A DNA stretch of 64,000 nt from positions 372,001-436,000 of the forward strand of contig BSBM01000036.1 of assembly GCA_027924585.1 (NCBI GenBank), in the 5' to 3' direction. The notes beneath the pieces were generated by a model, which saw only the letters and a program-made list of their open reading frames with translations, was not told the DNA's origin and did no database searches. Made by a program: the position numbers and the translations under genes. Positions 46,203 to 56,706 of this stretch are shown one piece after another. This DNA comes from Larix kaempferi (lineage: Eukaryota; Streptophyta; Pinopsida; Pinales; Pinaceae). The stretch's first letter is position 1. Every line of letters starts with the position of its first letter.

Positions 46203-46490
46203 TGAGGCATTATTCCAAAGATTCCACGACATTGGCATATCTGAGACCCTCCTGGAAGACATCATGAGATTGTACGAGTACGCTGTGGGACGCCTCAGGA
46301 TGGCACATGACCTTTTTGACTTCATCCAAAGTACCATTGGGGTAAAGCAGGGGTGCCCCCTCTCGTCGACCCTCTTCGGGATATATATTGACGAGTTGGA
46401 GTCTTTCCTCCATGAGCACATCCAAGAGGGTTGCCTTCTACATCAGGTGTTGATCTCTCTTACCCTTTTTGTAGAGGACTTGGCTTGGTG
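46203..46490 (+). pseudogene. LINE fragment 4 (RT)
   Basis: The frame resumes directly after element B with codons for EALFQRFHDIGISETLLEDI and continues through GVKQGCPLSSTLFGIYIDEL to LTLFVEDLA. The last is the place of the F/YADD active site in LINE reverse transcriptases, changed here to FVED. The LINE coding signal stops at about 46490, where hAT-like sequence on the other strand begins. Confidence 0.8.
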
Positions 46491-46499
46491 TGCCTTGGG

Positions 46500-47830
46500 G
46501 TACCCTTGCCCACATAATAATTCTGGATGGCCTCATACAAATAGCCCATTGCGGGCTTATCACTATCAACAAGTCTCAGAAGCCTTGCCAAAGGTTCACT
46601 CACCCAGCACACGGAGTCAGTGTACACCAACTTGGCAATGATTTTCCCATGTTCTCTCCTGTTGTAAGCACAATCACGCCACTCATCACAAACAAACATT
46701 TGCTTCAACTCAAACTGATATTAAAGCAAAGATTGAAGAGTTATGAAGGTGGTGGCAAAACGTGTGATTGTAGGATGTTGCAACTCCCTGTTTTTGGTGT
46801 GCCTCCTCATGAGGATGAGAACAAAAGCATGGTTGTAAATGAACTTGGCGATGCTCCTAGCTTGATCAATTGCCACCTTGATGAAGCGAATTTTCCCCAT
46901 ATCCTCCAGCATCAAATCAATACAATGAGCAGCACATGGAGTCCAAAACTAAGTGGGGTGCCTCTCCATAAGCATCCTGCCAACAACCACATAATTAGCT
47001 GCATCATCTGTAATAACTTGCACAACATTGTGCACCCCAATATCTTGGATGAACCCATCTATCAACTTGCATAAGAGTGCTGCATCTTTTACAATTGCCG
47101 ATGCATCAATTGATTTCATAAACATGGTACCTCTAGGACAATGTACCAAGAAGTTGATAAGGGATCTACCCATACCATTTGACCAACCATTTGACATGAC
47201 TGTGCATCCAGTGTTCTCACATCATTGCTTGATCTCCCCCAACCTAGCACTGATGTCCTTTTTTCCTTGAAGGATTAGGCCTCGGAATTTTTCGAAGGTG
47301 GCACTTTTATACCTTGGGCCAACTACTGCAATGGCATTACACATCGGTTGCCAAAAATGATTGTTTTTGACAATGCTGAGAGGTATGTGACTGCAGTAAA
47401 GACACCTCCCCATTACCCTTCCGCTTCTACCTTCTCCGTTCTGTTTACAACTAACTTGATAGAAGGCTGTGCTCCAACTCCTGTTTGTGGAACAAAAAAG
47501 GATGAGGCCCCCACCCTCCTGGTAGGTGAATTTGTGGAGCCACTCCCACTACCCCCATTGATAGTGGTAAATAGTGATGCCCTTGCACTTCTTGCTAGGC
47601 CAAAAGCTGCAAGCTCGACTTTGTTTGCGGTGATCTCATCCTTCTTTTTATTTTTTTCATGGATTGAGTCATGGGAAGATCTCATGACATTCGGGGACAG
47701 TGCAGTACAAAGGCCAACATCATGCCCAGGGAGTTTAGCTAGATGGTATTTTAACCTGTTAACCCCTCCCGACATGTGATGCCCACATAATTTGCAACTC
47801 AAATTTTGCCTGTTTGTTCCACCTTCGAGT
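46500..47830 (-). pseudogene. hAT-family transposase, truncated
   Basis: On the minus strand, a BED-type zinc finger comes first (CKLCGHHMSGGVNRLKYHL, about 47745-47800). The DUF659-like core follows: KFRGLILQGKK, MSNGWSNGMGRSLINFLV, VQVITDDAANYVVVGRML and CIDLMLEDMGK-like sequence. The last part gives PLARLLRLVDSDKPAMGYLYEA. Stops lie at about 47222 and elsewhere. The C-terminal dimerisation domain is missing, because the sequence switches at 46490-46510 to LINE. BED and DUF659 domains bind DNA and carry the transposase core. No terminal inverted repeats or 8-bp duplication were found. Confidence 0.75.
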
Positions 47831-47839
47831 TCACCATAC

Positions 47840-48635
47840 TGCTAAAATGGGTCCAATGGCTTTAGCATTTTTGCAAATGGAATGACAGCCTCAAAATGCA
47901 AGCCTAGGGCACAAAAAACACAAAAAAATACATTAAACCCCATTTGAAAAAAATAACAGCGGTTTGGCTTAAAAAACCAGACCTCTAAATTTAGATTTTT
48001 AGCCATGAAAAATGAGAACAGGAGGGTGGCTAAAGATCTAAGAAACAAGCCTGCTATTCCATTCTAAAACAACACAGTCTAAAAGTGTACGATTTCAAAT
48101 AGGAAATTTTGATTTTTTCGGCTTGATTTTGAAAAAATCCGTCAGAAATTTTAAAAAATCCGGGGTAACAACTCTCAAACTCTGAAATTTTGAGTGCCCT
48201 AGGGGTTTTTGATGGTGCTGAATCTCTCTACCATCAAAATAGGCATTAAAACACAGTTAAATTCAGATTTTGCAAAATAAAAAAACACCGGATACTGGTG
48301 AAATCCCGTCTCGGCCAAATCGTCAAATTTTTAGACAACTCCTAAAACCCCCTTACATTGTGACTGCTTTTAATATTTATGGGCATGGAAATCATTGGCA
48401 AAGTGGGAAAAAAATAGAGGAAGATAGAAACTCACTTTTCCCCTCTTATGCTGTGGATTCCTCCTCCTGGGTGCTTTTTTCCATCGACCCAGCAGTTTAC
48501 TAAAAAGTCATGCGGTCAATTTTTTTTTAAATCGTGATTTTTGCCAGCCAATTTTTCGGCTTAGGGAAAAAATTGCGCCTTATTCAAGAGTCGGTGATTT
48601 TTTGTAGAGTTTTTCAATGCTGGTTAAAAGAGTGT
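47840..48635. other. Noncoding flank of the hAT fragment
   Basis: AT-rich sequence with words such as AAAAAATCCG. It may be the 5' untranslated part of the hAT element; its terminus was not identified. Confidence 0.35.
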
Positions 48636-49815
48636 TGTAAAATTATGTAACTTTAACCATAAACAATTCAGAAAACAATTAGCTATTCAATCCAATTTAA
48701 ATGTAAGGAAATGTGCTCAAAATGGTTAAGTAACATTAGATCAAGAAATATTTTCACTTTAAGAAACTATGTCAAATTAAAATATATCAAATATTGTCCT
48801 AAACATTTGATTTTAAGATTAAAAACAACATAAATGGTACAACAAAGTAAAAGTGAAGTGCAACCCTCTAGAAGAGGGTTTTAATGGGTTATTTCTTGAA
48901 TAAGTGCTTGAATATTATGAACTTAAAGTGAAGGTTAATTTCCCAATATAAACAAAATTATAAAAGTGAGTTAAACAAGTTTAGATGGCCACAAGAAAGA
49001 ACCAACCGCTTGACTAGTGCCTAATTACTTAAGGAAAGGGCATGGGGTCAAAAGGGAAACAGAAGAAGATTTTGGTGATCAAAGAGTAGGAGAGGGAAGA
49101 ATGTTCAATCCTTTGTCTTAGTTTTCAAAATCCAAATGTAATTTCTCTTCAAATAGATGGAGTATTCAGTAGCTCCACATAAACCTGCATGCAAAATATA
49201 GATATTCTACTAGCAAAGCCCACAATTTTTACTACTAGAAGCAATATATCAATCATGCTTAATCATCATTTGAAGAAGGAACCAACATTTAGACATTAAA
49301 CACCTAGATCTTCAACCTTTTTCTACAATATTACCCAAATATACTAACAAAAGAATATGGACAAGAGTAGCAAGAGTGCTTTATTCTCCAAGTTCTAGCA
49401 AAACAATACAATGAGAGGAGTGTCTCTTATATAGGATGAGAGACTAACTAATTTCCTCTAGAGAAAATAATAAAATATCTCATGACATGGTCGAAGCTAA
49501 CAACCCTAACTCCAAAACCGTAACTGCTTTGACCATGTGAGGGGGGTGCACCACTAGAGAGTGTGAGGAATAATACATGAAGTGAGATAAAACTTCAATA
49601 GGTGGAGCATTCTAGAAGATAAGGTGAAAACAGTAAAGGTCAGGTCCAAAACTCTATGATTTTGACCAATCAACCACTATAAGATGTAACAACCTCATCC
49701 AAATACATGACAAGTCAAAACTAACAACTCAATCTCCAAAAAAAATGGACAAAGGAGAGGAGCGCTCCAACAAACCATAGTCAAATGAGTAAATGCAAGG
49801 TCAAAACCATTGGGT

Positions 49816-52611
49816 TGTTGATTAAGTTGTCATTGATGCCAACAGTGCCTGGTCATTGGTGCCCCTTGAGGAGCCCCTGAGGATTAAGTAATTGTCAATG
49901 TCTAAGGAGACCTTTTGATCTTGTCCAAGCCCAAGTTTGAAGCCCTTGGAGCCCTTGGGACAATGACAAAAGCCCTGAACACCCTGTAGAGTGTTTAAGT
50001 ACCCCAAATATGTTTTACGGTTCCCTAGTTGTTTCTTGGTTCCCCAGTACCATAACTTATGTCCTAGTATACTACAAAAGTGTTGAAGAAGTTGCAAGAG
50101 TCCAAATGACCCTTTCAGTGGTCATTTGTGTTTATTGAGGTCATGGTACCCCAGGAGAAGGTCTGGCACCCACATAAATGGCGGCATGATGGCCCTTGGA
50201 CACTATATGATCATCAATGGTTTATTTGGAAATGTTTTGGGTCTTGGAATCCATACATATGGTGGTTTGTAAGCCATGAAGCCCATGGAGCCCCTTGTCT
50301 TTGATTATGATGGATGGCCATGATCTTGCATGAAGGTATGGTGAAGAAGCTTTTTAAGAGGTCCTTAAACCCACAAATGCTCCTTAAAGCCCACATGCTT
50401 AATGGTGGTTGGTAATAATAGCATATTGTATTCTTATCCTTGAAGAAGCTCATTGAAACCCTTACCCTTGTTAAGGAGCTTATGGAGATCATAAAAAAAA
50501 AAAATGATGATACCACACCATTCAAAAGCTTGACACCCCTAACGTTGATGATGAGGTTTCCATAAATAAATTTCAAAATAATATTAAACCTCATATGGGC
50601 ATGCCGGGCATCCCTCTCAACACAGCTACATGCTTGAAGAAGACCACGTGGATGTGGTAAGAAAGACCAAAATTAAATACATTTTTTATTGAAGAAAAAC
50701 TGGAAACCAAAGTACATTTTGTCATGTCGGCTGAATGATGAATTTTGAATTAAATTAATTGGAAGTCGGCCCCATAATTAAATTAAAAATTCAAATTAAA
50801 AAATTAATTCAATTATTAAAATAATAAACAATATACATAATTTATTGCAAGGTCGGTCCCCAAAATAAGGGAAAGGAGCATATAAATAGAAGCCAATCTT
50901 CTATTTCGTTTTTTGGGAATTCTTGAATGGAATAATGCTCTGATTTTCGGGTATCTTTACAGAGGAGGAGAATTTCGGTAGAGCTCTGAGAATTTTCGGG
51001 TAGCAGAGCAGCAACAGCAGTCTGAAAAATATTTTTATTTTGGTATGTGGAGTTTTGATGGACTAAAGGAACACGTGGCAGCAGAAGAATTGTGGGTTAT
51101 TTTTGCAGCAGTCCCTTCTTCCCTTTTTGAGCAGCAGTAGAGGAGTAGACCAAAATCTTTGAAGGATAACAATCTTTTGCAGCAGTGGACTTGTTTTGAA
51201 GGCTCTCAGTGATGGTTTGAAGGTTGATCAGCAGCACCAGTGGTTAAAGTCTTCATTAGCATAAGTTTGGTATGTTTGGTGCACAGTCCAGGGAACGAGT
51301 TCTTGAGGTTTTACCAGCACCTAAACAGTCCTGAATTAGATGGGATGAGGTCACTCTTGTACGAATGCACAGACCCGAATTTGGATGCATAAACAGTTTA
51401 ATGATGATGCTTGGTTGATGCCCTAGTTCCAGTGCATTGAAAGTTACACAATACAGTGATGAAGGTATGTATGCTCAGAAATTTTGTGTACCCTAAAAAA
51501 CTTATACATTGAGATGCTAGATGCACTATGAACAGTTTTTTTTTAAGTGATATGCAAAAAGTGTTTGTGAATATTTATGATGTGCAAGAGTGATGATGAG
51601 AAGTGGCATCTATACAGTGAGCATACAGAACACAGTGGTATTTCAATAAATATACAGTGGTTTGTACTAAGTGGTATGTACAGTAATGAGTGAGCAATAT
51701 ACAGTGGTATAATGCTACATGATGATACACTCCTATGCCTTGTCTTGTTACACATTATAATGTACACTATAATGCAAACCCTATGATGATAGCCTATGGT
51801 GTTGGACACCTTTGGATGACAGCTTAATGCGTGTGGCAGCCTTGGCATGTCAGTGACAGTAATGTGTTTATGACAGTAACTAGTGACATACTGTGTTAGC
51901 CTTAAGAGACAGGTGCTTAGAGCAGATCCTTGAAGTCCTAATATGAGCAGAAAAGGCCCCTTGACATCTTGGCATGAGCAGTGTATAAGCAGACTCGTTG
52001 GATGACTTGACTGATACAGCAGTAGTGAATGTGTTCTCTCAGAAAACATGTTGACATCTTGAACAGCAGTAATGAGTAGGTGACAAGTTGATGGCAGCAG
52101 CAGTTCATAGAACAGACCTTGATGATTCAGCAGTGTATTGAGGAGCTGTGATTGTTGGTTGATATGCACAGATGTTTGAGCAGAGATTGAGTCTATTGCA
52201 GCAATGTTGAGCAGCAGAGAGTACAGGGTTTGACAGGTCCACAGGTTCAGCAATCCTTCTTTTCAGGGTGGTAGGGTGGTGCTAGGGCTCACAATTTTGT
52301 GAGCTGGGCTGTTGTATCAGCTCGTCAGTTGCAGCTGACGAAGCCTAGGGGTTGTAGCCCCTTCCAGTTGTAGCTGGAGAAGTTGTATTAAATTTGTAAC
52401 CCCAGTTGTTGCTGGGTCAAATTTTATCATAAAAGGCTTCCGTGGTTTTACCCTCAGGACTTGGGTTTCCACGTAAAAAAATCTTGTGTACTGTGCAATT
52501 TTTTTTTTACTGTTGATGATATGCTGCTATGATTGGTGATTAACAACTTGCTCTAGTTTAAAATTTTATGATTGGCAAATACTGATTCACCCCCCTCTCA
52601 GTATTTCAACA
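49816..52611 (+). mobile_element. Copia-type solo LTR, complete
   Basis: The 2796-bp segment starts TGTTGATTAAG and ends TATTTCAACA. It is flanked by TGGGT (49811-49815) and AGGGT (52612-52616), four of five bases equal. The TATA region CATATAAATAG is at 50879. Its 3' part with CTGATTCACCCCCCTCTCAG looks like typical copia LTR ends. No internal domain follows, so it is a solo LTR. It is the full-length relative of the truncated LTR at 19623. The 236-codon minus-strand open frame inside it (51543-52253) has no domain. Confidence 0.85.
50879..50889 (+). promoter_or_regulatory. TATA box of the copia solo LTR
   Basis: CATATAAATAG lies 1.06 kb from the LTR start, equivalent to 20707 in the truncated copy. 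Confidence 0.5.
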
Positions 52612-53239
52612 AGGGTTTGACAAATCAAACCACTAAAGGAGGTGCACCCTCATCAACATACATCAATAAGTGTGCCAAATCTCCTCAATATAGAGGTGCC
52701 CTCATCAAAACTAAGACAAAGTGATGAATGCTTCAAGATAAGGTAGCATGTGTGGCAAGAAAGGGTCCTCTAAGGTTCAACATACCACATAGACAAGTCA
52801 AACCATGATGATGAATGCCTCAAATGATGGAGCACTCTAGTAGATGATGATGCCAAGCATCTCAAGGTTCCAATAGAAGTCAAGAACACTATAAACACCT
52901 CAAGTGGTCAAAGCTCATGACATCTCATCCAAATATTGTGAAAAAGGGTTGGTCCTCTCTCACAAGGTCCAACATGATGAAGAGATGTTTGTCAAGTTTC
53001 CCACATGTGCATGAAGAAGGGGGGCACATCATCTAGGAGGGGACATCAAGTCGACTATAGAGAATCAACCAAGTGTTAGACAATATAAGATATAACTTAG
53101 GAAAAATATTATTTAATATGCAAAATATTAACATAAAAGGCTTTCAAGTCCACTTTTCTAATTAACCCACTCACTTTTGATTAATTATCCCAATAACCTT
53201 AGAATTACCATGGTGTAACTATAATTTTTTCATGTTACA

Positions 53240-53855
53240 TCCCTCAGACTAAGTGCATTTCCAAAGTTTCTAAGGTGAGGGCGATGAAGTGAAAGTGATG
53301 TTAGGGAATTGACTAACTTAGAAATGTGACTGAGTGCTAGGTCTACCCCTTAGCTTTAAAGAGCTAAGGGTTAATGATTATTCTTCCATATGTGTGCCTT
53401 GGAAGGGAATAATTTTCTTCTTGAGTTGCCCTTTCCTTGCTCCATTTTTTTTGATCCCTTATTTTATTTTTAATTATAAATTTTTTTAGACAAGTCCCTT
53501 TGCTTTAGATTTGACTTTGATAGCATGGGACATAGGGATTATGGCTTTTGCAAGTGGGCATTGCTCACATTTATTATTCAGGGTACTTTGACTCTTTTAA
53601 CTTAGGCATCATACATAGGAATGGTATAGAGACCTTATAACATGACATATAATAAGTTAATTGTGAAAGGGGGACATGATGAAAATGGGTGAAATGGCTA
53701 GTGAAATGACACGGGGTGGAAATTGGCTAGGTAAAATGTTGTGAATGACATGAAATGAGTGTCACTCTTAAATTCCTAGGGATACACCTAACTCACAAGG
53801 TCATTCACTTAATCTAATGAAGAATTGTAATCACAACATGATGCATCCTTGCTTT
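53240..53855. other. Intronic sequence, nothing recognised
   Basis: Only short chance open frames are present. No repeat boundary or exon was recognised. Confidence 0.45.
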
Positions 53856-54150
53856 GAAACAACAATCTAGGATACTTGAGCCCTTATAGAGTAACAGCAT
53901 TGACCACCTATGGTCATGTCCACACATAAGAAAGCATTTACCATGAGTCAATTAGAGAGCATATGTCATAACACTGATGCCAACTGATTGTCCCCATCCT
54001 TAGCTATGAAACAACGATCTAGGATACATGAGCTATTTTAGAGTAACACCATTGACCACCGATGGTCATGTCCACACATAAGAAAGCATTTACCATGAGT
54101 CAACTAGAGAGCATATGCCATAACGCTAATGTCAACTGATTGACCCTTTG
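53856..54150. repeat. Tandem duplication, period 152 bp
   Basis: The block from GAAACAACAATCTAGG (53856) recurs at 54008 with few changes, including ATTGACCACC and GGTCATGTCCACACATAAG. Confidence 0.85.
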
Positions 54151-55054
54151 ATCTTTAACACATATTGTGGTGGACTGAGCAAGCTGAATGTGTCTCTGGA
54201 AAATATCCATGGTCAAACCATAGATCTCATATGTGGAACTGTTGGATGTGATAGAAGATCACATAGGCAATGATCATCAAGTCACCCGTACATATCAAGG
54301 GGTAACAAGTCACTAGTCCCTTTGTTCTATATTTGTCTTTAGTGGACATAAATTCAAATTTCAATTTCTCCCATAGAAGTGACTTTTGACAAGTTAAGCT
54401 CTCTGTTGATCTTGGTTGTTCTTCGGGGTTGCCACCAATGGGGTGGTTGTGTTTCAGGTCCCACTGCTCATTCCTTTTCTTGCCTTTTGCTTCCTTGTTA
54501 CTGCCACCCATATTTCTCATCTTTTGTACTCATGTATCAGGGAGTCTTACTCTTCACTTTTGGCTTTTGCTTGTATTTTCTTTTGCTGCTTTTGACTTGG
54601 CTACAGGACAGTTCTTGATTTAATAAACAGAGCTCAACATGCAAAAGAAGGATGGAAAATATTTAGATAATTAAGTGATTGCAGGTTAACTGTGCTGTCA
54701 AACATGATTTTAACTACAAAGGATGTTCTCTAGAGAGATCACTCAAACAAAAGCTGTGGCATGTGAATTAAAGATGCAAGATTCACCTATGTGGCCAACA
54801 CTTGATTACACAATATGAAAAGCCATGTTACTGGATCTGCCTATGATCAATTGTGATTCAAGAAAGATCTGTCTGGGATCTGGCTGGATATTCAAGCCAA
54901 AAAATCCTTCATCAAACTTTCATCTTTTTTAAACACATAAAAAGCCCAAATAAAAAATAGATGAAGTGTGCGGCCCTAATACCCTGACGTTTTTTCCTTT
55001 TTCTTCCTTCTAAGTTAACTTGATCCCAGTCTTCCATGTATTCCTCATGTACTG
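54151..55054. other. Intronic sequence, nothing recognised
   Basis: It contains short open frames without domains (for example 54227-54520, minus). No splice-bounded exon was found. Confidence 0.45.
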
Positions 55055-55200
55055 ATTAGTTTAACTTACGTTATGCTTTTGGAGGAGCCCTTGGCACTCC
55101 TGCAGGTGCTTTTGTTGATTGGAATTCTTTTGTTCAGTCCCATTGACTTAACTTTCTGGTTATCTGTTGACATTAATATATTTATCTTATCTTATAACAG
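55055..55200 (+). repeat. Dispersed repeat, copy 2 (possible LINE 3' tail)
   Basis: A diverged copy of 3005-3145, with the shared words CTTTTGG, CTTTTGTT, CAGTCCCATT and GACATTAATATATTTAT in order. It lies about 530 bp before the exon at 55732. Confidence 0.45.
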
Positions 55201-55731
55201 CTTGCATTTCTGAGTTTGTGAGTGATTTGGAGGAAAATATATTTGATGATCTGATTTTTTATGTTTCTGGTCCATGTATTTTTTTGACAATCTGGTTCCT
55301 GTCTTTTTGAAAAAATCCAATGGATCTATATCTGTATCCGTTTCCATGCAACAACTTAAACTAAGATATTACTTTATAACTTTAGACATCAATCGTTTTT
55401 TCTATCACAATTACACATCTTGGATAAAGACAACCTTTCCCCTAGCATTTATCATCTGGGATATCTGACTAGACATGTCTGACATTGTACAATCTTATCG
55501 CAATGAATTATTAAATGGTCATTTAATTACTCCTTTTTTGATAACACATGCACACACTAACACTAAGTGCTGTTGATGATATTGTATCTATTTTCCTAAT
55601 ATTGTCTTTGTTTTTCATCATTCTTTGAATGGATAATTAAGGAACTGGTTTTCTGAGAAGCAATCAACATTTCCTATGATGTTTCAGTATCCTAAATGGT
55701 TTCTGGTTTGTTTTATTATTCTCCTCTGTAG

Positions 55732-55852
55732 GCAGCTTCAATGGTCATTAAAGAGTCTGTGGAGCCACTTTTGGAACAGTATCGGCCTACAGGAATTTCT
55801 TCTTTAAAGTTCAGCAAACTTTTTCTTGGGAATGTAGCTCCAAAAATTGAAG
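55732..55852 (+). CDS. SYT5-like: Synaptotagmin (SYT4/SYT5 type) exon, SMP domain
   Basis: A 121-nt exon follows a T-rich tract and CTCTGTAG and ends at the donor GTGAGG. It encodes 40 residues (AASMVIKESVEPLLEQYRP, then LKFSKLFLGNVAPKIE) plus the first base of the next codon, which is Gly in relatives (phase 1). These residues follow directly on those of the exon at 4777-4827 in plant SYT4/SYT5 proteins, with no gap. The lipid-binding SMP domain continues in later exons, which were not found in the remaining 8.1 kb, so the next intron is also long. Both exons have intact frames and splice sites, consistent with a working gene. Confidence 0.9.
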
Positions 55853-55970
55853 GTGAGGTTTTAAATGGACTTTCTAATGCTCTCCTTGGAGCTATAACTT
55901 TCTTATGTTGTTAATGAATCACTGATGACAAGCACATTTTCCCCTGAAGATTAATAGTGGAACTACTTGG

Positions 55971-56120
55971 AATAGTATTATTCTTTCTTTGTCTCATGTT
56001 TTGTACTATTATGCAGCTGGATAGAATCAACACTACTATCACAAATAGTATTATTCTTTCTTTGTCTCATGTTTTGTACTATTATGCAGCTGGATAGAAT
56101 CAACACTACTATCACAAATA
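55971..56120. repeat. Tandem duplication, period 73 bp
   Basis: The 73-bp unit starting AATAGTATTATTC at 55971 is repeated exactly from 56044. It lies in the intron 120 bp after the exon. Confidence 0.95.
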
Positions 56121-56608
56121 ATTGTGATTAAAAAGGTTACACCAATATTTATTGTTGACTGTATTTTTTAAAAATATTTTCTGAATGGAAAAGTCACACA
56201 AGTTTATATTTTTTTGGGTTCTCTAATAAATGTTGTTTCCATGGTTCTTTCCTGATTCACAACAATGCAAGATTTTTAAATGATATAATAAAACTAGAAT
56301 CAATGTACGAAGTCTATTTTGGATTTGCTTACTTGTTTTTGAGTCTAAGATGTGTTATTTCACTCTTTGAATTGCTCTGTTTTTAGTAATATCAATCTAA
56401 TCTCGAAACACTTCTAACTATTCTAGACGAGTAAGGTTATCTCATGCTATGTTGTTGCAACATCAGCTCTCCTCAGAAAATCCTAGTCTTGCCAGTGGAC
56501 ATCAACATCTCAAGAGCCAACTATATTCAGATTATACCAAACGCTCTACACTGTAAGTACATACAAATAAGGTCCAAAAACTGATCGAATTTTTCATTCT
56601 GATGCCTT
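56121..56608. other. Intronic sequence, nothing recognised
   Basis: AT-rich intron without supported coding or repeat features. Confidence 0.5.
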
Positions 56609-56653
56609 CACATGAGACACTGTCACATGAGACACTGTCACATGAGACACTGT
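56609..56653. repeat. Three exact copies of a 15-bp unit
   Basis: CACATGAGACACTGT occurs three times in a row, without change. Confidence 0.95.
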
Positions 56654-56706
56654 TGTTTAAAGATTAAACTTTAACTAGTGTAGTCTCCATTTCCTGAAAA
56701 AGCTAT

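Larger units (their letters stand above)
48636..53239 (-). mobile_element. Possible LTR H, interrupted by a copia solo LTR
   Basis: A minus-strand TATA region, CCTATATAAGAG (about 49428), lies about 1.0 kb from a candidate start at 53239 (GTTACA) once the 2.8-kb copia insertion is subtracted. The left end could be TGTAAAATT at 48636. The flanks (AGTGT and TCCCT) do not match, so the boundaries are guesses. No coding domain is present. Confidence 0.3.

Noticed and set aside
46149-46421. Minus-strand frames opposite the LINE reverse transcriptase
   Set aside because: Shadows of the + strand LINE coding sequence, which has clear RT words.
51543-52253. 236-codon minus-strand open frame
   Set aside because: It lies inside a solo LTR, antisense to it; no domain was recognised and the truncated sister LTR does not keep it.
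48631-53244. Target duplication for the proposed LTR H
   Set aside because: The flanking pentamers (AGTGT and TCCCT) do not match and other candidate ends gave no match, so H is kept only as a low-confidence entry.
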